In this document: positions 22,753 through 33,341 of the stretch, piece by piece
Numbering within the stretch: the first letter of the stretch is position 1
Layout of the letters: every line of letters begins with the position of its first letter
Source: Microcyclospora pomicola
Lineage: Eukaryota; Ascomycota; Dothideomycetes; Capnodiales
DNA: 64,000 nt
Reading direction: 5' to 3'
NCBI GenBank assembly: GCA_002786065.1
Contig: NHNY01000013.1
Span: 248,001-312,000 of the forward strand
Position numbers and translations under genes: made by a program
The notes under the pieces: generated by a model
The model's database searches: none
The model's input: the letters and a program-made list of their open reading frames with translations, nothing else
Told to the model about the DNA's origin: nothing

Positions 22753-23797
22753 CGTCACGTCAGGGTCTTCCGTTGTGAGTGCAGGAGGGAGAGTCAGAAC
22801 CACAGCTCACGAGACGCAATGATATACAAGAACGATACTAATGGGTCTCATGCCGGAGTGGAAGCGGGTGTGCCAGACGGTTTACTAGCGCGTGCTGGAC
22901 CGCGTTATCTTTGATGAAGCTCAAGTGCTTTGTTGACTAGCTGGGACCGCCCATAGCAACCAGCACGTGCGCTCATGCATGGGAGTGCTGGGGTAACACG
23001 ACATCTGTGGATACCTTATATCATGAACCAATTGATAATGTTATTGAAGGGTAGATCTTGCACTAAGGTAGGTACGTTAAGTTATTCTACCTCACAGAGC
23101 GTTTTACAATTCCACACGGATTACTCCGAAACAACGCGTACCGTCGCATTTCACTAACATCAACCATGTTCTCGCTCTTTCCACGTCAGGGAACGGCTCA
23201 GGCTTCGGAGGTCCGTGCTAATTCAGTTATGCATGACTTGTCGAGACGTCCGACCTCACGACTTCGGTCTTCCCTTGACATCTTACCTACGCCCTCTTAT
23301 AGGTACTTCACCCTCGTGTTCCGCATGAATTTGCCTCATAGAACTCGTCCTGTATCTCACATTGCTGTACACTTCTCACCCTAGGACAAGATCCGCTCCT
23401 GCTAGCACATGCACGAAATCCTGCACTGTACGGTATAGAGATCAATCAGCATCCTGCTAGGGATCAACGCGCCACTGTCAACATAGTCAAGATGGAGTTG
23501 ACGATTCCGCTCCATCGAGACCAAGTCAGTCTCTGGAAGGCTCGCCAATCCCCGCCACGTACCAATAGACTCATACGCCACAGTGACCGTGACCACCCAC
23601 GTTCCAGGCCTAATCTACGCTTCTGACAGCTCTACCACGCGCACGTAAGAATGGCCTTGCTCAAGAGCTGTGATTTCGCAGGCTTGCACTGGTCTGTAGC
23701 GATTCTCTGTAGTGGGACAGGGAGGGTATAAAGATGCAGCAGCCGGATGGACAGGGCATCTGGCGTCTTCTACGGACTGCACCGTTTGACTCCTGCC
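22753..23797. other. Divergent promoter region
   Basis: This 1.0-kb stretch separates the starts of the Rid1-type gene (minus) and the Thr-rich secreted gene (plus). Only short frames are present and no repeat is seen. Confidence 0.5.
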
Positions 23798-25283
23798 ATG
23801 TTTGCCATCTTGCTGACATGCCTCGCCGGCAGCACACTAACTGCCGCAGCCAGTGCTCTTTGCAAAGGCGGTCGTCCAGCTTCGGTGGCATCTGATCTGG
23901 CCGGTTTTAAGCCTGCCATCAGCTATTGCAGCAGCAAATTCCCACTGCCCACGACTACCTCAACCATCACGGCGTCAACGAAAACGTCGAAGACGACCAT
24001 TTCGACTTCTGTGGTGCCAAAAACCGTTTCAGTTGTGACCACTACTATCTACACTTCCACCACTACCTCTACGACCTATCTTGAGACAGATACCTCTACG
24101 GTCGTGGCATCGACAGAGACGGATCTTACCATAGCATCCACCGAGACGGTACTGTGGCAACTATATCGTGCACTTTCGATAAAAGCTAATGCTGTTGTTA
24201 GGACTTCACAACCACCTTTGTCACTGCGCCAGCCAAAATCAAGATTCGTAACGCTGCCACCAGCACTACCTCTCACTCTACAACGACCACCTCTACAAAG
24301 GCATCGTCGACCACGTCAAACAAGAAAACTAGCAGCTCTAAACCATGCACTGTCAATGCTCAGGCTTCCATGTTCTCCAGCTTAAAAGCCGAAGCTAGCA
24401 CATTCGTTGGATCGGTGTGCTCGTGCCTTGAAGTGTAGTCGACCGCTAAAACGACGATCACGCCGTCCACGACATCCAGTGTGCTTGCTACGAGCACTAC
24501 TTCGTTGACGGCAACGGTTGTTGTGTAAGACTAGCTGACGGTCTTCACGATTTGTTGGGCAACATTGTGCTGATTCTCCTGACGCAGCTCAACGATCTCC
24601 ACGTCATTTTTATCTGCCACGCTTTATACTACCACAGTAAGTCAAACCCAAGGGGTCCAAGAAAACGCTCATTGCATGTGGGTAAGGAATCGGCTGACGA
24701 GTTGTCTGGTGCAGTCAGTGACTACCACCACCGTACAGTCAAGTACAACAACCACGACTACTGTGCAGGCGACAGAGACCATGTGAGTATAACCCACTCT
24801 GAATGCACTCCCTTCTCACGCACAGAAGATCGCGCCGCCTCACCCTGATCATCTCCCACTTGGAAACCCACCAAAATCGACTGACCCTTTGTCCCTAGCG
24901 TCGAACCGAGTTGCGCTTACTCCAAGAAAAACTTCGCACATCGCGGCGTGGGCGGCTGCAGCTCGAACTGCTATTGTGACTTCCGCCCGGAAGCACCTAC
25001 TGAAGGCGTCTGCAATAATGGCTACATCTGTACAGGCTCCTGCGGCTCGGATGCTGACTGTCCAAGCGGACAGGCTTGTACGGGCGGGCTGTATTGCTCT
25101 GGTGGTGGTACGTCGTGTGCGCCTTACAAAGACTGCTCCTCGAGTTTTGGGCAAAGCACGAGGAAGAGGAACGGTGGGGGCGTGCTCGAGATTGGAGGAA
25201 TGGGGAGGCGAGATGGAGTGGCTGATCAAAACGTGACGGCCGCTGAGGAGGTGGAGTACTCGCATTCGCAGTCGGCGTCTTAA
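23798..25283 (+). CDS. Thr/Ser-rich secreted protein with Cys-rich C-terminus, interrupted by an in-frame TAG
   Basis: Five exons can be drawn: 23798-24148, 24202-24524, 24588-24636, 24715-24782 and 24899-25283. All have GT-AG introns (53, 63, 78 and 116 nt) and all keep one frame. The product starts with a signal peptide (MFAILLTCLAGSTLTAAASA), then has a short cysteine-containing segment, long Thr/Ser repeats (TTTIYTSTTTSTTYLETDTS), a CTVNAQASMF...VCSCL block, more Thr/Ser repeats, and a C-terminal domain with about 16 cysteines (GGCSSNCYCDF, CNNGYICTGSCGSDADCPSG). It resembles fungal cell-wall or secreted glycoproteins. In exon 2 the codon at 24436-24438 is TAG, although clear coding sequence continues on both sides. 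Either the gene is broken by this stop, or an 87-nt intron 24352-24438 with a weak GTCAAT donor removes it in frame. Family unrecognised. Confidence 0.6.
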
Positions 25284-26011
25284 CGCTGCCGTCTCGCCGT
25301 GTGCTAGAGTCTACGTGTACCTCACGTAAGAGCATGGACGTGGCTACGTAGACGTTGCAGCACGGAGAGCTAAGGACGTCCTCGAACGTCTTACCACACT
25401 ATACCAGATATCCGCCAACTTATCTCATCTCCTGACCCGAACAACTGCTCCTGCTGTCGTAGGACTTTCTGAACATCTTTTCCACTGGCTTTCACGCCAT
25501 CTTTGCAATGCTTTGCATGGCAATCTGCATTCCGACATCTAGGCCAGCTTACTTCGTTTTATAAGCTGCGATATATGCTGTTCGCGGGCCAGCTGATGTT
25601 CAAACATGGTTGCGAAGCTGTGGTAGCTAGAAAACCGAAACTTTAGGCTGCATTGTACCTTAGGGATACAAAGGCGATCGACTACCTACCTTAGTATCAA
25701 CAAATCGAAGCTAGAAAACTGAAATAATGAGGTAGGGTAGTTGGAAACAACTATATCTTAGTACTATCTACCTAATTGCTAGTAAGTAATGGTAACACAA
25801 CTACCTATAGTATGTGAAGAAATATAAAAACGATCTACGACAACATCCCGTCGGCTTTCCTATCCTGGAGTATGACGAAATGCTTTAATGAACCCCTCCA
25901 TCGTCACATCAGGGTGACTTACTGACTTACCTTACTCTTTTGAATGGGCATGCAGCATATACCACCATCTGAATAGGATCGCGTTGCTAGAACCTCGCTA
26001 CCAAATCAGTC
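25284..26011. other. Intergenic region with AT-rich patch
   Basis: The first half looks ordinary. From about 25560 to 25860 the sequence is clearly AT-richer than its surroundings, with repeated pieces such as GCTAGAAAAC (near 25627 and 25711) and CTACCTA/TTAGTA words. No frame of note is present. It may be a mutated repeat relic or simply AT-rich promoter DNA for the dehydrogenase gene. Confidence 0.4.
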
Positions 26012-26952
26012 ATGGCCTCCCCAACCTCAGTCTTCCGTGCCAATGCCACCGCACTCATCACTGGCGCAGCCAGTGGTGTTGGTCTTGTAAGACACTTCCC
26101 AAGCACCACAATCCTTCCATAAGGTACCCAGTCTGACCTGGCCATCCGCGCCCCCAGGCCGTCGCCAAGCTATGCGCCTCGCACTCCATGAACCTCATCC
26201 TCGTCGACACCAACACCACCGCGCTCTCCAGCGCCAAGTCCTCCTTGCAAACCTCCGGCACCGTCTCCACCCACACGCTCGACGTCTCCTCGCTCTCCGC
26301 CTGGTCGGCCCTCAAAGCCTCCCTCGACAGCTCCCGCACCACCCTGGACTTCCTGCACCTGAACGCCGGCATCGGCCGCAACGGCGACTGGACCGACCAC
26401 GCGTACTTCGAGCAGATCTTCGCCGTCAACGTCTTCGGCGTCATCAATGGCCTCAACACCTTCTACCCGCACTTCGCCGCCAACACCACCGGGCCCCACA
26501 AGGCCATCGTCGTTACGGGTAGCAAGCAGGGCATCACCAACCCGCCCGGCAACCCGGCCTACAACGCCAGCAAGGCCGCGCTCAAGACGCTCGCTGAGCA
26601 CCTTAGCTTCGACCTCGCGAAGTCCTCACCGCATACTTCGGTGCACCTGCTCGTGCCGGGCTGGACGTTCACCGGGCTGACGGGCGGCGGGAAGACGACG
26701 ACCAAGCCCGACGGCGCTTTGGCCCCTGAGCAGGTCGCTGACTTTCTGTACCAGAAGATGGGCGAGGGCAAGTTCTACGCCATCTGCCCGGACAACGACG
26801 TGACGTGGGAGCAGGACCGCAAGCGCATGACGTGGTCCATGGGTGATGTGGTGTACGAGCGGCCGCCGCAGTCGCGATGGCGCGAGGAGTACAAGGACGA
26901 GGCGAACCGGACGATGGAGGGGATGAAATTGGGCGCGAAGCAGGGCGAGTAA
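26012..26952 (+). CDS. Short-chain dehydrogenase/reductase (SDR)
   Basis: Exons 26012-26086 and 26158-26952 are joined by a 71-nt phase-0 intron (GTAAGA/CAG), giving 289 residues. The intron falls just after the cofactor motif TGAASGVG (residues 17-24). The remaining SDR hallmarks are present: LNAGIG (NAG motif), VNVFGVING, the VVTGSKQG strand with the catalytic serine, and the active-site YNASK with Y160 and K164, then PGWTFTGL. It is a classical NAD(P)(H)-dependent oxidoreductase of unknown substrate; no neighbouring pathway genes help. The second exon is markedly GC-rich at third positions compared with the AT-rich region upstream. Convergent with RER2, about 100 bp away. Confidence 0.9.
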
Positions 26953-27058
26953 AGGGGGGAGGCGGAGGATGTATGTCTGATGCCGGGATGTAAGTAGGTA
27001 ACGTAATGTGAAAGTCTACATGTATACTACAAGAAGGGGGTATCGCACGTCTCGTGTA

Positions 27059-28216
27059 TTACGCAGTCTTGAAAGACTCCCGGATCGCCCCACTGCCTTC
27101 CCGCCGTTGCTTCCACTGCCACTCCACGAGCACCGGCAGGAACTTCCACAGATCGAATTCGGGCCACAAGCAGTCGAGGAAGCGGATCTCGGTGTTTTCG
27201 TGGCACTGCCAGAGCATGAAGTCTGACAGGCGGAACACGCCGCTCGTGCGCACCAGCAGATCCAGCGGCGGGGCCGGGTATGTGTAGGTGTTTTGCGTGA
27301 TGGTGTCGGCGGTGATGGACTCGGAGTCCGGGAAATTGGGGGTCGGTTTTGCTTTCACGGGATTGGCGGGCGCAAGGAGCGGCGAGGTGGTGTGCGATGT
27401 CTGGCTGGAGGCTGTCTGGAGGATAGAGGAGTTTTCAAGGTCGGAAGCCGGTTCGGAGAATTCCGCCGAATCGGCGTCGAGGTCTGAGGGGACGGAGAAG
27501 GCGGCACCGTCGAGATCTGCCGCTGGAGGTGGATGTGATAGGAGTTGTTGGGTTTCTTCTTCGACGATTGACAGCTGGCGTGTGTTTCTTATGTTCCGTT
27601 GGATGTGGCTTTCGCTGAATCCGCGCTTCACGCTCCCTGCCTGCGCCGGCTCGCTGTATTGCGCGACTGTCTCACGGACGCTGTGCGTGATCTCTTCACG
27701 GCTGGTATAAGGGAAACACACATTCAACACGGCGTCGGTGTTGTGCTTCGTCATCTCCACCGCCCGGTCGACTTGTTGTCGCACATCCTCCCGCATCAGA
27801 CTGCGATCTCCTAAAATCCGTACGCTCGCGCCATACCGATCGAACAGCTCCCCGTGCTCGCTCATCTGCACCAGTTTCGTCTTGGCCATGTCCATCAAGC
27901 CATCGACCTCGTACCGGCTGCGCTTGAAGTTCTCGATGCTGAACGCGTAGATGGTGACGACCTGGACGCCGCTTTTGTAGCAGACCTCGAGGATCTTGGC
28001 CAATGCTTCAAAGCCGAGGTGGTGGCCCTCAACGGTCTCGAGTTTGCGTGAGCGCGCGTATCGTCGATTGCCGTCCATGACGAAGGCGATGTGTCGGGGG
28101 ATGGGACCGCATTTCAAGCTGCCGATGAGCATTTCGCGAAGGTGTTGCAGGATGTACTCGACTGGCGGGAGGGAGAGCAACCAATTACGGACGTGAGTAC
28201 CGTGAGCGGACGCCAT
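27059..28216 (-). CDS. RER2: cis-prenyltransferase, dehydrodolichyl diphosphate synthase (Rer2 type)
   Basis: An intronless gene of 385 residues if started at MASAHGTHVRNWLLSLPP (28216); the frame stays open 45 codons further up to an ATG at 28351, but relatives I recall start near HVRNWLL. Region I is HIAFVMDGNRRYARS with catalytic D48, followed by GFEALAKILEVCYKSGVQ and TIYAFSIENFKR. The C-terminal conserved region is LLVRTSGVFRLSDFMLWQ and LWPEFDLWKFL. The enzyme extends farnesyl diphosphate with isopentenyl units at the ER to make dolichol precursors for protein glycosylation. Between residues about 188 and 312 there is a low-complexity Ser/Pro/Asp-rich insert splitting the conserved C-terminal third, making the protein about 100 residues longer than yeast Rer2. 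Confidence 0.93.
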   Translation of the reverse strand: MASAHGTHVRNWLLSLPPVEYILQHLREMLIGSLKCGPIPRHIAFVMDGNRRYARSRKLETVEGHHLGFEALAKILEVCYKSGVQVVTIYAFSIENFKRSRYEVDGLMDMAKTKLVQMSEHGELFDRYGASVRILGDRSLMREDVRQQVDRAVEMTKHNTDAVLNVCFPYTSREEITHSVRETVAQYSEPAQAGSVKRGFSESHIQRNIRNTRQLSIVEEETQQLLSHPPPAADLDGAAFSVPSDLDADSAEFSEPASDLENSSILQTASSQTSHTTSPLLAPANPVKAKPTPNFPDSESITADTITQNTYTYPAPPLDLLVRTSGVFRLSDFMLWQCHENTEIRFLDCLWPEFDLWKFLPVLVEWQWKQRREGSGAIRESFKTA

Positions 28217-29051
28217 GGTTGATGTTGCAGTCACTGCTGTACGGGGAGTGCTTCGTAAAGCTGTGATGTGTTGATGTCGTGAGAGAAGCGCGACGAGCTC
28301 TCGACGTGCCCAAGCAATGGATGCGCGAACGAGAGACTGTGTAGCTAGCACCGTTGCTCTATGTCTTCAGTTGTACAGGGAGCCGTCGTATCGAAGGAGT
28401 GGAAGAAGTGCGTGTGTTTCGGAATTATTTGGATGAGTAGATGCGCAGCCTACGAGTCCCACTGCCGAGAGGTGACGTTGCTTGGCTCAAGCCATCCTGT
28501 AAGGTGCTTTTCAAAGGCAACACGAATATTAGTTACACTGCATAAGGTACGCATCGGATGATCATGATAGCAAAGCTGAGCTCCGTGAACTGTAGCTATC
28601 GTCAGAGAATTAGATTTCCTCCATTAATATTCTGTGGTAGGAGAAGACGTGTCTTCGAGCTGCGCGTCTTAGGTTAGGTTGCGTAGGCACATTGTTATCA
28701 GATGATCAGATACCGATGTCGGACATCTCCTACCGGTTGTGGTCCAGAAGCCTGCATCATCTGCGATCCCGTTTCTTCTTGTCAGCCGTCCTCCAAGACT
28801 GAACTCTCCATCATGTAACACACATCCCTTCCGGACCACGGACTCAACCCTGTGTGTTTGTCCGGCTCAACTTCTTTGTTTACTACAACATACCTCTTCG
28901 GCAGTGAAGGACCTAGACGCCTCTCGACACGCGGTGGAAGAGCTTTGCTTGCAAATCAGCTCCGAGCCTTCCTCCCGTGCTGTGCAGCGGCACAGGCAGT
29001 GACCGCACTTGTTCGACCTCACGGTGACATTCTTCACATCACGCAGGAAGA
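28217..29051. other. Divergent promoter region
   Basis: This 835-bp stretch separates RER2 (minus) from the Cys-Pro-motif gene (plus). If RER2 starts at the upstream ATG (28351) the region is 700 bp. No repeat or RNA gene is seen; the part near 28560-28720 is AT-richer. Confidence 0.5.
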
Positions 29052-30876
29052 ATGGCCGATGATAAGATGCAGCTGTTGATGGAGCAACTGGCTGTCGGCT
29101 TCGAGACTTTGCAGGACGAATACGCGAAGCTGTCGGCGCACCATGGTGTACTCGAGCGCAAACTGGCTACAGCGAGAGAACAGGTAAGCTTGGACGAACG
29201 CACTTCCAACGCCCCTCGATATCTCACGCCCTGTACTTTATGATGAAAGAAAATGTCAGAATTTTATCTGTAGTCGCTACGGCGATGGTGGAAGACTTTC
29301 TAATTAGACTCTGATGTGTACTGCTCGTCCCGCGAATGATGATCCATATTCACTCACGCATATCGAATGTCGCTGACGAAGAAATTGATAGTACAACGAG
29401 CTGGCGCGTCTCTGTGGATCAGGACCTCTTTCAACGCCTCCCTTGAGCTTATCCTCGATACCACCGGTGCAGAAAGAGTTCGACACGCCGATTACTACCA
29501 CCGCCGAGATCCTGGACCTGAGATCTGACGAGACCTCGAGAGAGGCATCACAGAAGATTCGGGCGGCCGTCACGGCAGTGCAGTCCTTGCGTCATCGCAA
29601 TACCGCGACCGATGCGAACGGGGTCAAGATTTGGTCGGGCCCTGCAGCAGACAAACCTGAACCGACCAACAGCTCGCTTATGCCATCGATATCTGAGTCG
29701 CCGTTGGAGCAAGACTTTACGATCGAGGGGAAACCAAGTCGACTTGGCTGTCCTTTCGCAAGCATGTCCAGCAAAAACTTGTCTTCGCATGCTGCTAGTG
29801 TGCTCAGCCGATACAACGCCCCAAGCAGTGCAGCGCCCAGCATCAGTCACATCAGTTCCCCCAGCAGGATCAACGGACGTGCCAGTCAGCAGTCCCGACG
29901 AAGCAGCAGGCGTGCCAGCTTTAGAGACCCCATCAAGGCTGAGATTTGCGGTCTTTCAAATCACCACGACGTGAAACCGTCAGATGTCGAGCACGCTGTT
30001 GAAATCGAAGAGCCAGACGAACAAGCAGAAGACAACGAAGATGCGGATGTCGGCGTATGTCCAATTCGCTTTCTGGACCAACACTCCCCCGAGGAGGTTG
30101 CTACATATTTCGAGAAACACAAACACGAGCTCCCACGCTCGCACGAGATATGTGTTCGTCGGTATCAGAGTAACGCAGACCAAATTCGCGAATTGGACGC
30201 GAAGTACGGTAACATCGTATCGATGATCCAAGGTCTCGGAGCAAAACACAAAGACTATTTGCCAGACGAGCCTGATCCGGAGCAGGAAGGCGAGGAGGCG
30301 GCAGAAGACGCGAGAAGTGCTGAGAAGGTTCGCCAGTGGGCCACGAATGTCTCGGTTCAAGCTGCAGATGGTCAAGCTGAATCCGATGATGTGCCTAGTG
30401 TGGAAGAAAGGCAGTCACATTTCGAGCGTCCGTTACGAGAGATCCGAGTAGGAGAATCGCCCAGTCGGCCATGGGGAATCTCCGTGCCTACCAAATATCT
30501 ACAAGACGGAACGGCCAGCGAAACAAGCAGTCAACACATTGTGGCGACTGCTCCACATGTGGCGGAAAAGCCTGTAGAGGTAGCCAAACCTGCCGAACGT
30601 CCCGCAGGGAAATGTCCTTTTGGCTTTGATCAACAACAGCCACAAAAGACAGAACAAATAGAGCCCGCAGCCGCAGCTGCAGAAGTACCCAAGAAGAGCC
30701 GTGAGCAGCCTGTCTTTGTTGCAACACCAACGGCGGACCCGATCCCTACTGTCCAAACCAATGAGGGGGCGAGCGGCAAATCGCATCAACCCAGTATGGT
30801 GTTCACGGGCCCGGTCTTTATCGGCTATAGTGCTGAAGATGCGGCGAAAATACTGAAAGGAAGTGGACTGGCATGA
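29052..30876 (+). CDS. Conserved fungal protein with coiled-coil start and three Cys-Pro motifs
   Basis: Exons 29052-29183 and 29392-30876 are joined by a 208-nt phase-0 intron (GTAAGC/TAG), long for this genome; the product has 538 residues. The N-terminus (MADDKMQLLMEQLAVGFETL) is a coiled coil. The rest is mostly disordered and acidic. The most ordered block is VCPIRFLDQHSPEEVATYFE, then HELPRSHEICVRRYQSNADQ, near residues 266-310. Three cysteine-proline motifs occur in similar settings: GCPFAS (C164), VCPIRF (C267) and KCPFGF (C452). The protein ends with a compact motif (MVFTGPVFIGYSAEDAAKIL). I do not recognise a named family. CP motifs can act as haem-regulatory motifs, so haem sensing is a possibility, not a finding. 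Confidence 0.78.
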
Positions 30877-31221
30877 GGCCAGGGTTGAGCCGGGCTGGAG
30901 TGCCAACATCACGATGTACATGATCCTGTTTGAATAACGAAAATCTGTACTTTATCCGAGCGCTCCACGGTTGTCGATACCCAGTATGCAGTATAATCTG
31001 AATTATTCCATGCATTTATGCACCTTCATCACACCCTCGTTGATTACATGTTTTTCGCAATGTCTAGACCCGATGGTGAAGGGATGACATCAAGCGAAGT
31101 CAGAGCTCAAGCTTCCTCGCGACCTCTCCTCAAGTTTCCGATATCCCATGCGCCGAGTGATCCGACACCCAACCTTTCACTCTACCGCACATAATCAACA
31201 TCGAATTGTTGCATATTCACC
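30877..31221. other. Intergenic region, SOD promoter
   Basis: This 345-bp stretch lies between two plus-strand genes and must hold the promoter of the Mn-SOD gene. A polypyrimidine patch lies about 60-100 bp before the SOD start (31105-31160). Nothing else is seen. Confidence 0.5.
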
Positions 31222-32097
31222 ATGTCGTCCACATTGATGAAGAGCAGCCTCTTGCGCGCCGGCCGCACTGCGATTGCGTCCTCCGCAGTCCAGCGTGCCA
31301 CTTTCGCCAGCACAACCGCCATCCGCGGCAAGGCCACTCTTCCCGACCTGCCCTGTACGCATCTCCCTCTCCGTTCCCACATAATCAATGCCTTCTCCCC
31401 TCTCAGAAACCCAGCTAACACTCCCACTTCTCCGCCCGCAGACGGCTATGGCGAACTCGAACCCGCCATCTCCGGCCAGATCATGGAGCTGCACCACTCC
31501 AAGCACCACAACACGTACGTGACGTCGTACAACGCCGCCATCGCCAAGCTCGAGGAGGCGCAGCACGCCAACGACATCCCGACCCAGCTCGCCACGCAGC
31601 CGCTCATCCACTTCCACGGCGGCGGCCACACCAACCACTCGCTGTTCTGGGAGAACCTGGTGCCCAAGAGCCAGGGCGGCGGCGAGCCGCCATCGGGTGC
31701 GTTGGGCAGCAAGATCGAGCAGGAGTTCGGCGGGCTGGCGCCGCTGAAGGAGAAGTTCAACGCGGCGTTGGCGGGGATCCAGGGCAGCGGATGGGCGTGG
31801 CTGGTGCAGGATACGCAGACGGGCGCGCTGGGGATCAAGACGTACGCGAACCAGGATGCGGTTGTTGGACAGGTATGTTGCTCTTCTTTGCCAGCCGCCA
31901 GTGACAGTATTGGGGATATGTGTCGTTCGATGTAGTATGTGCTGACGTGTGTTGTGTGGTGATAGTACCGACCCATTCTCGGCATTGATGCCTGGGAGCA
32001 TGCGTACTACCTGCAGTACGAGAACCGCAAGGCCGAGTACTTTAAGAACATCTGGGACGTCATCAACTGGAAGGCGGCGGAGAAGAGGCTGAAGTAG
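31222..32097 (+). CDS. SOD2: Mitochondrial manganese superoxide dismutase
   Basis: Exons 31222-31354, 31442-31872 and 31966-32097 (introns 87 and 93 nt) give 231 residues. The presequence [20 protein letters not shown] targets the matrix. Mature features are [20 protein letters not shown] with the first metal histidine, the [16 protein letters not shown] block, [10 protein letters not shown] and the metal-binding [13 protein letters not shown] block. The Gln in GIQGSGW is the residue that distinguishes Mn from Fe enzymes. It converts superoxide to peroxide and oxygen in the mitochondrial matrix. The gene is complete; exon 2 is strongly GC-rich. Confidence 0.96.
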
Positions 32098-32538
32098 AAG
32101 GGGGAAGCCATGTGCGATTGTGTGAAGTCGGCAAGAGATGCTCGATAGAAACTAAGCACTGTATGAATGCTATTGTCTCTTGCGTTACCCGAAAGGTCTT
32201 GATCGTTGAGTGATAGTATGGTACTCTTCTGAATGAACAAATTTCGACCAAGAGCATAGACATGACGCTTTTGCTAGTGCATATCTTGCCTGATCCAATA
32301 AATATGGATGTTGCACATGCCAATCGAACAAATCAAGAAACATAGAGTACACTTTATTTGAGACTGCTGTACAATGCGGGTCTGAATCTATCGCCCCACT
32401 GGTCCAACCCTTGATCTCGAATGAATAGAGTTCAATGCCAATGCACACCTTTTCAGCCCTTGACGTCTGAGGTCCAAGAAACGTGGGTTTGCATTCGAGG
32501 TCATGGGCAGGATAGGGGCGGCTTGTCGTTGTGGCCAT
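32098..32538. other. Convergent intergenic region
   Basis: This 441-bp AT-richer stretch separates the 3' ends of SOD2 and QCR6. It holds both terminators; no other feature is recognised. Confidence 0.5.
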
Positions 32539-33341
32539 CTACCGTAGCTGTTTGAAGAGCTTGGGGGCGGCGCATGCACTGGCGCAGTGCATGAGGTGGA
32601 AGACTGTCAAGACGTGGCGTCAGTGAGCTGTTCATTGTTGTAGGTAGAATGCTCGCAAGGTGGTATGTGACTTACACTCCTCGACACAGTCCTCGTCAGC
32701 CTTGCCGTTCTCCTCCTGCTGCTTGGTGACGCGCTCAGCGCACTCGTCGTAGTGGTGCTTGAGCGGCGCGCACTGCTGGGTTTTCATGCACTCTAGAAGC
32801 AGATTACGGGTCAGCCGATGTTTCTGTCACTCAGGTCTAAGGCATTGCTCGTGAGAGCATACATGCGCTTCTGGTGAGACTTACCCTCCTCAAGCTTGTC
32901 CTTGGGACATACCGGCTCATCATCCTCCTCCTCTTCTTCCTCCTCCTCCTCCTCTCCACCCTCCTCTTCATCCTCCTCATCATCGTCCTTCACGCCCTGC
33001 TCCTTTTTGAGGTCTTTGCCCTTGTTCTCGTAGCCCTCGCCGGATCCGGGGCTGTGGCCCTTCTCGCTCGAGCCACCCTTGACGGCGTCCTTCTGGTTCT
33101 CCTCGGCTTCGGCATCGCTCTCCTCATCTGATCCAGATGCGGGACTCGAGGTGCTCACGCCACCACGGGTGGTGGCACCGCGGTCGTGCTGAGCGCTGCC
33201 CATGCCGCCGGATCGTGCATCCTTGCCCGACGACTGCTCGCCGCTGGTGTCGGTTGGGCCGGCATTGGTCTGCTCCTCGGCTTCGGCGGTCTGGATGGTG
33301 AGCGAGCTCGCCAGGTCGGAGAAGTAGTCGTACCAACCCAT
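32539..33341 (-). CDS. QCR6: Ubiquinol-cytochrome c reductase hinge subunit (Qcr6)
   Basis: Exons 33341-32885, 32792-32676 and 32603-32539 (introns 92 and 72 nt) give 212 residues. The start is the ATG at 33341 (MGWYDYFSDLASSL). A Ser/Gly-rich region and then a long Glu/Asp run (residues about 115-145) lead to the hinge domain: ECMKTQQCAPLKHHYDEC, then EDCVEEFFHLMHC and ASACAAPKLFKQL. The paired CxnC motifs form the helical hairpin disulfides of the UCR hinge family. Qcr6 is the acidic subunit of complex III that assists cytochrome c1-cytochrome c interaction on the intermembrane-space side. Its N-terminal extension is acidic as in yeast Qcr6. Each splice junction preserves the family alignment. 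Confidence 0.92.

Noticed and set aside
24415-24438. A 24-nt intron that would remove the TAG in the Thr-rich gene
   Set aside because: Too short for any ascomycete spliceosomal intron and without a branch site. The 87-nt alternative 24352-24438 is kept as a possibility.
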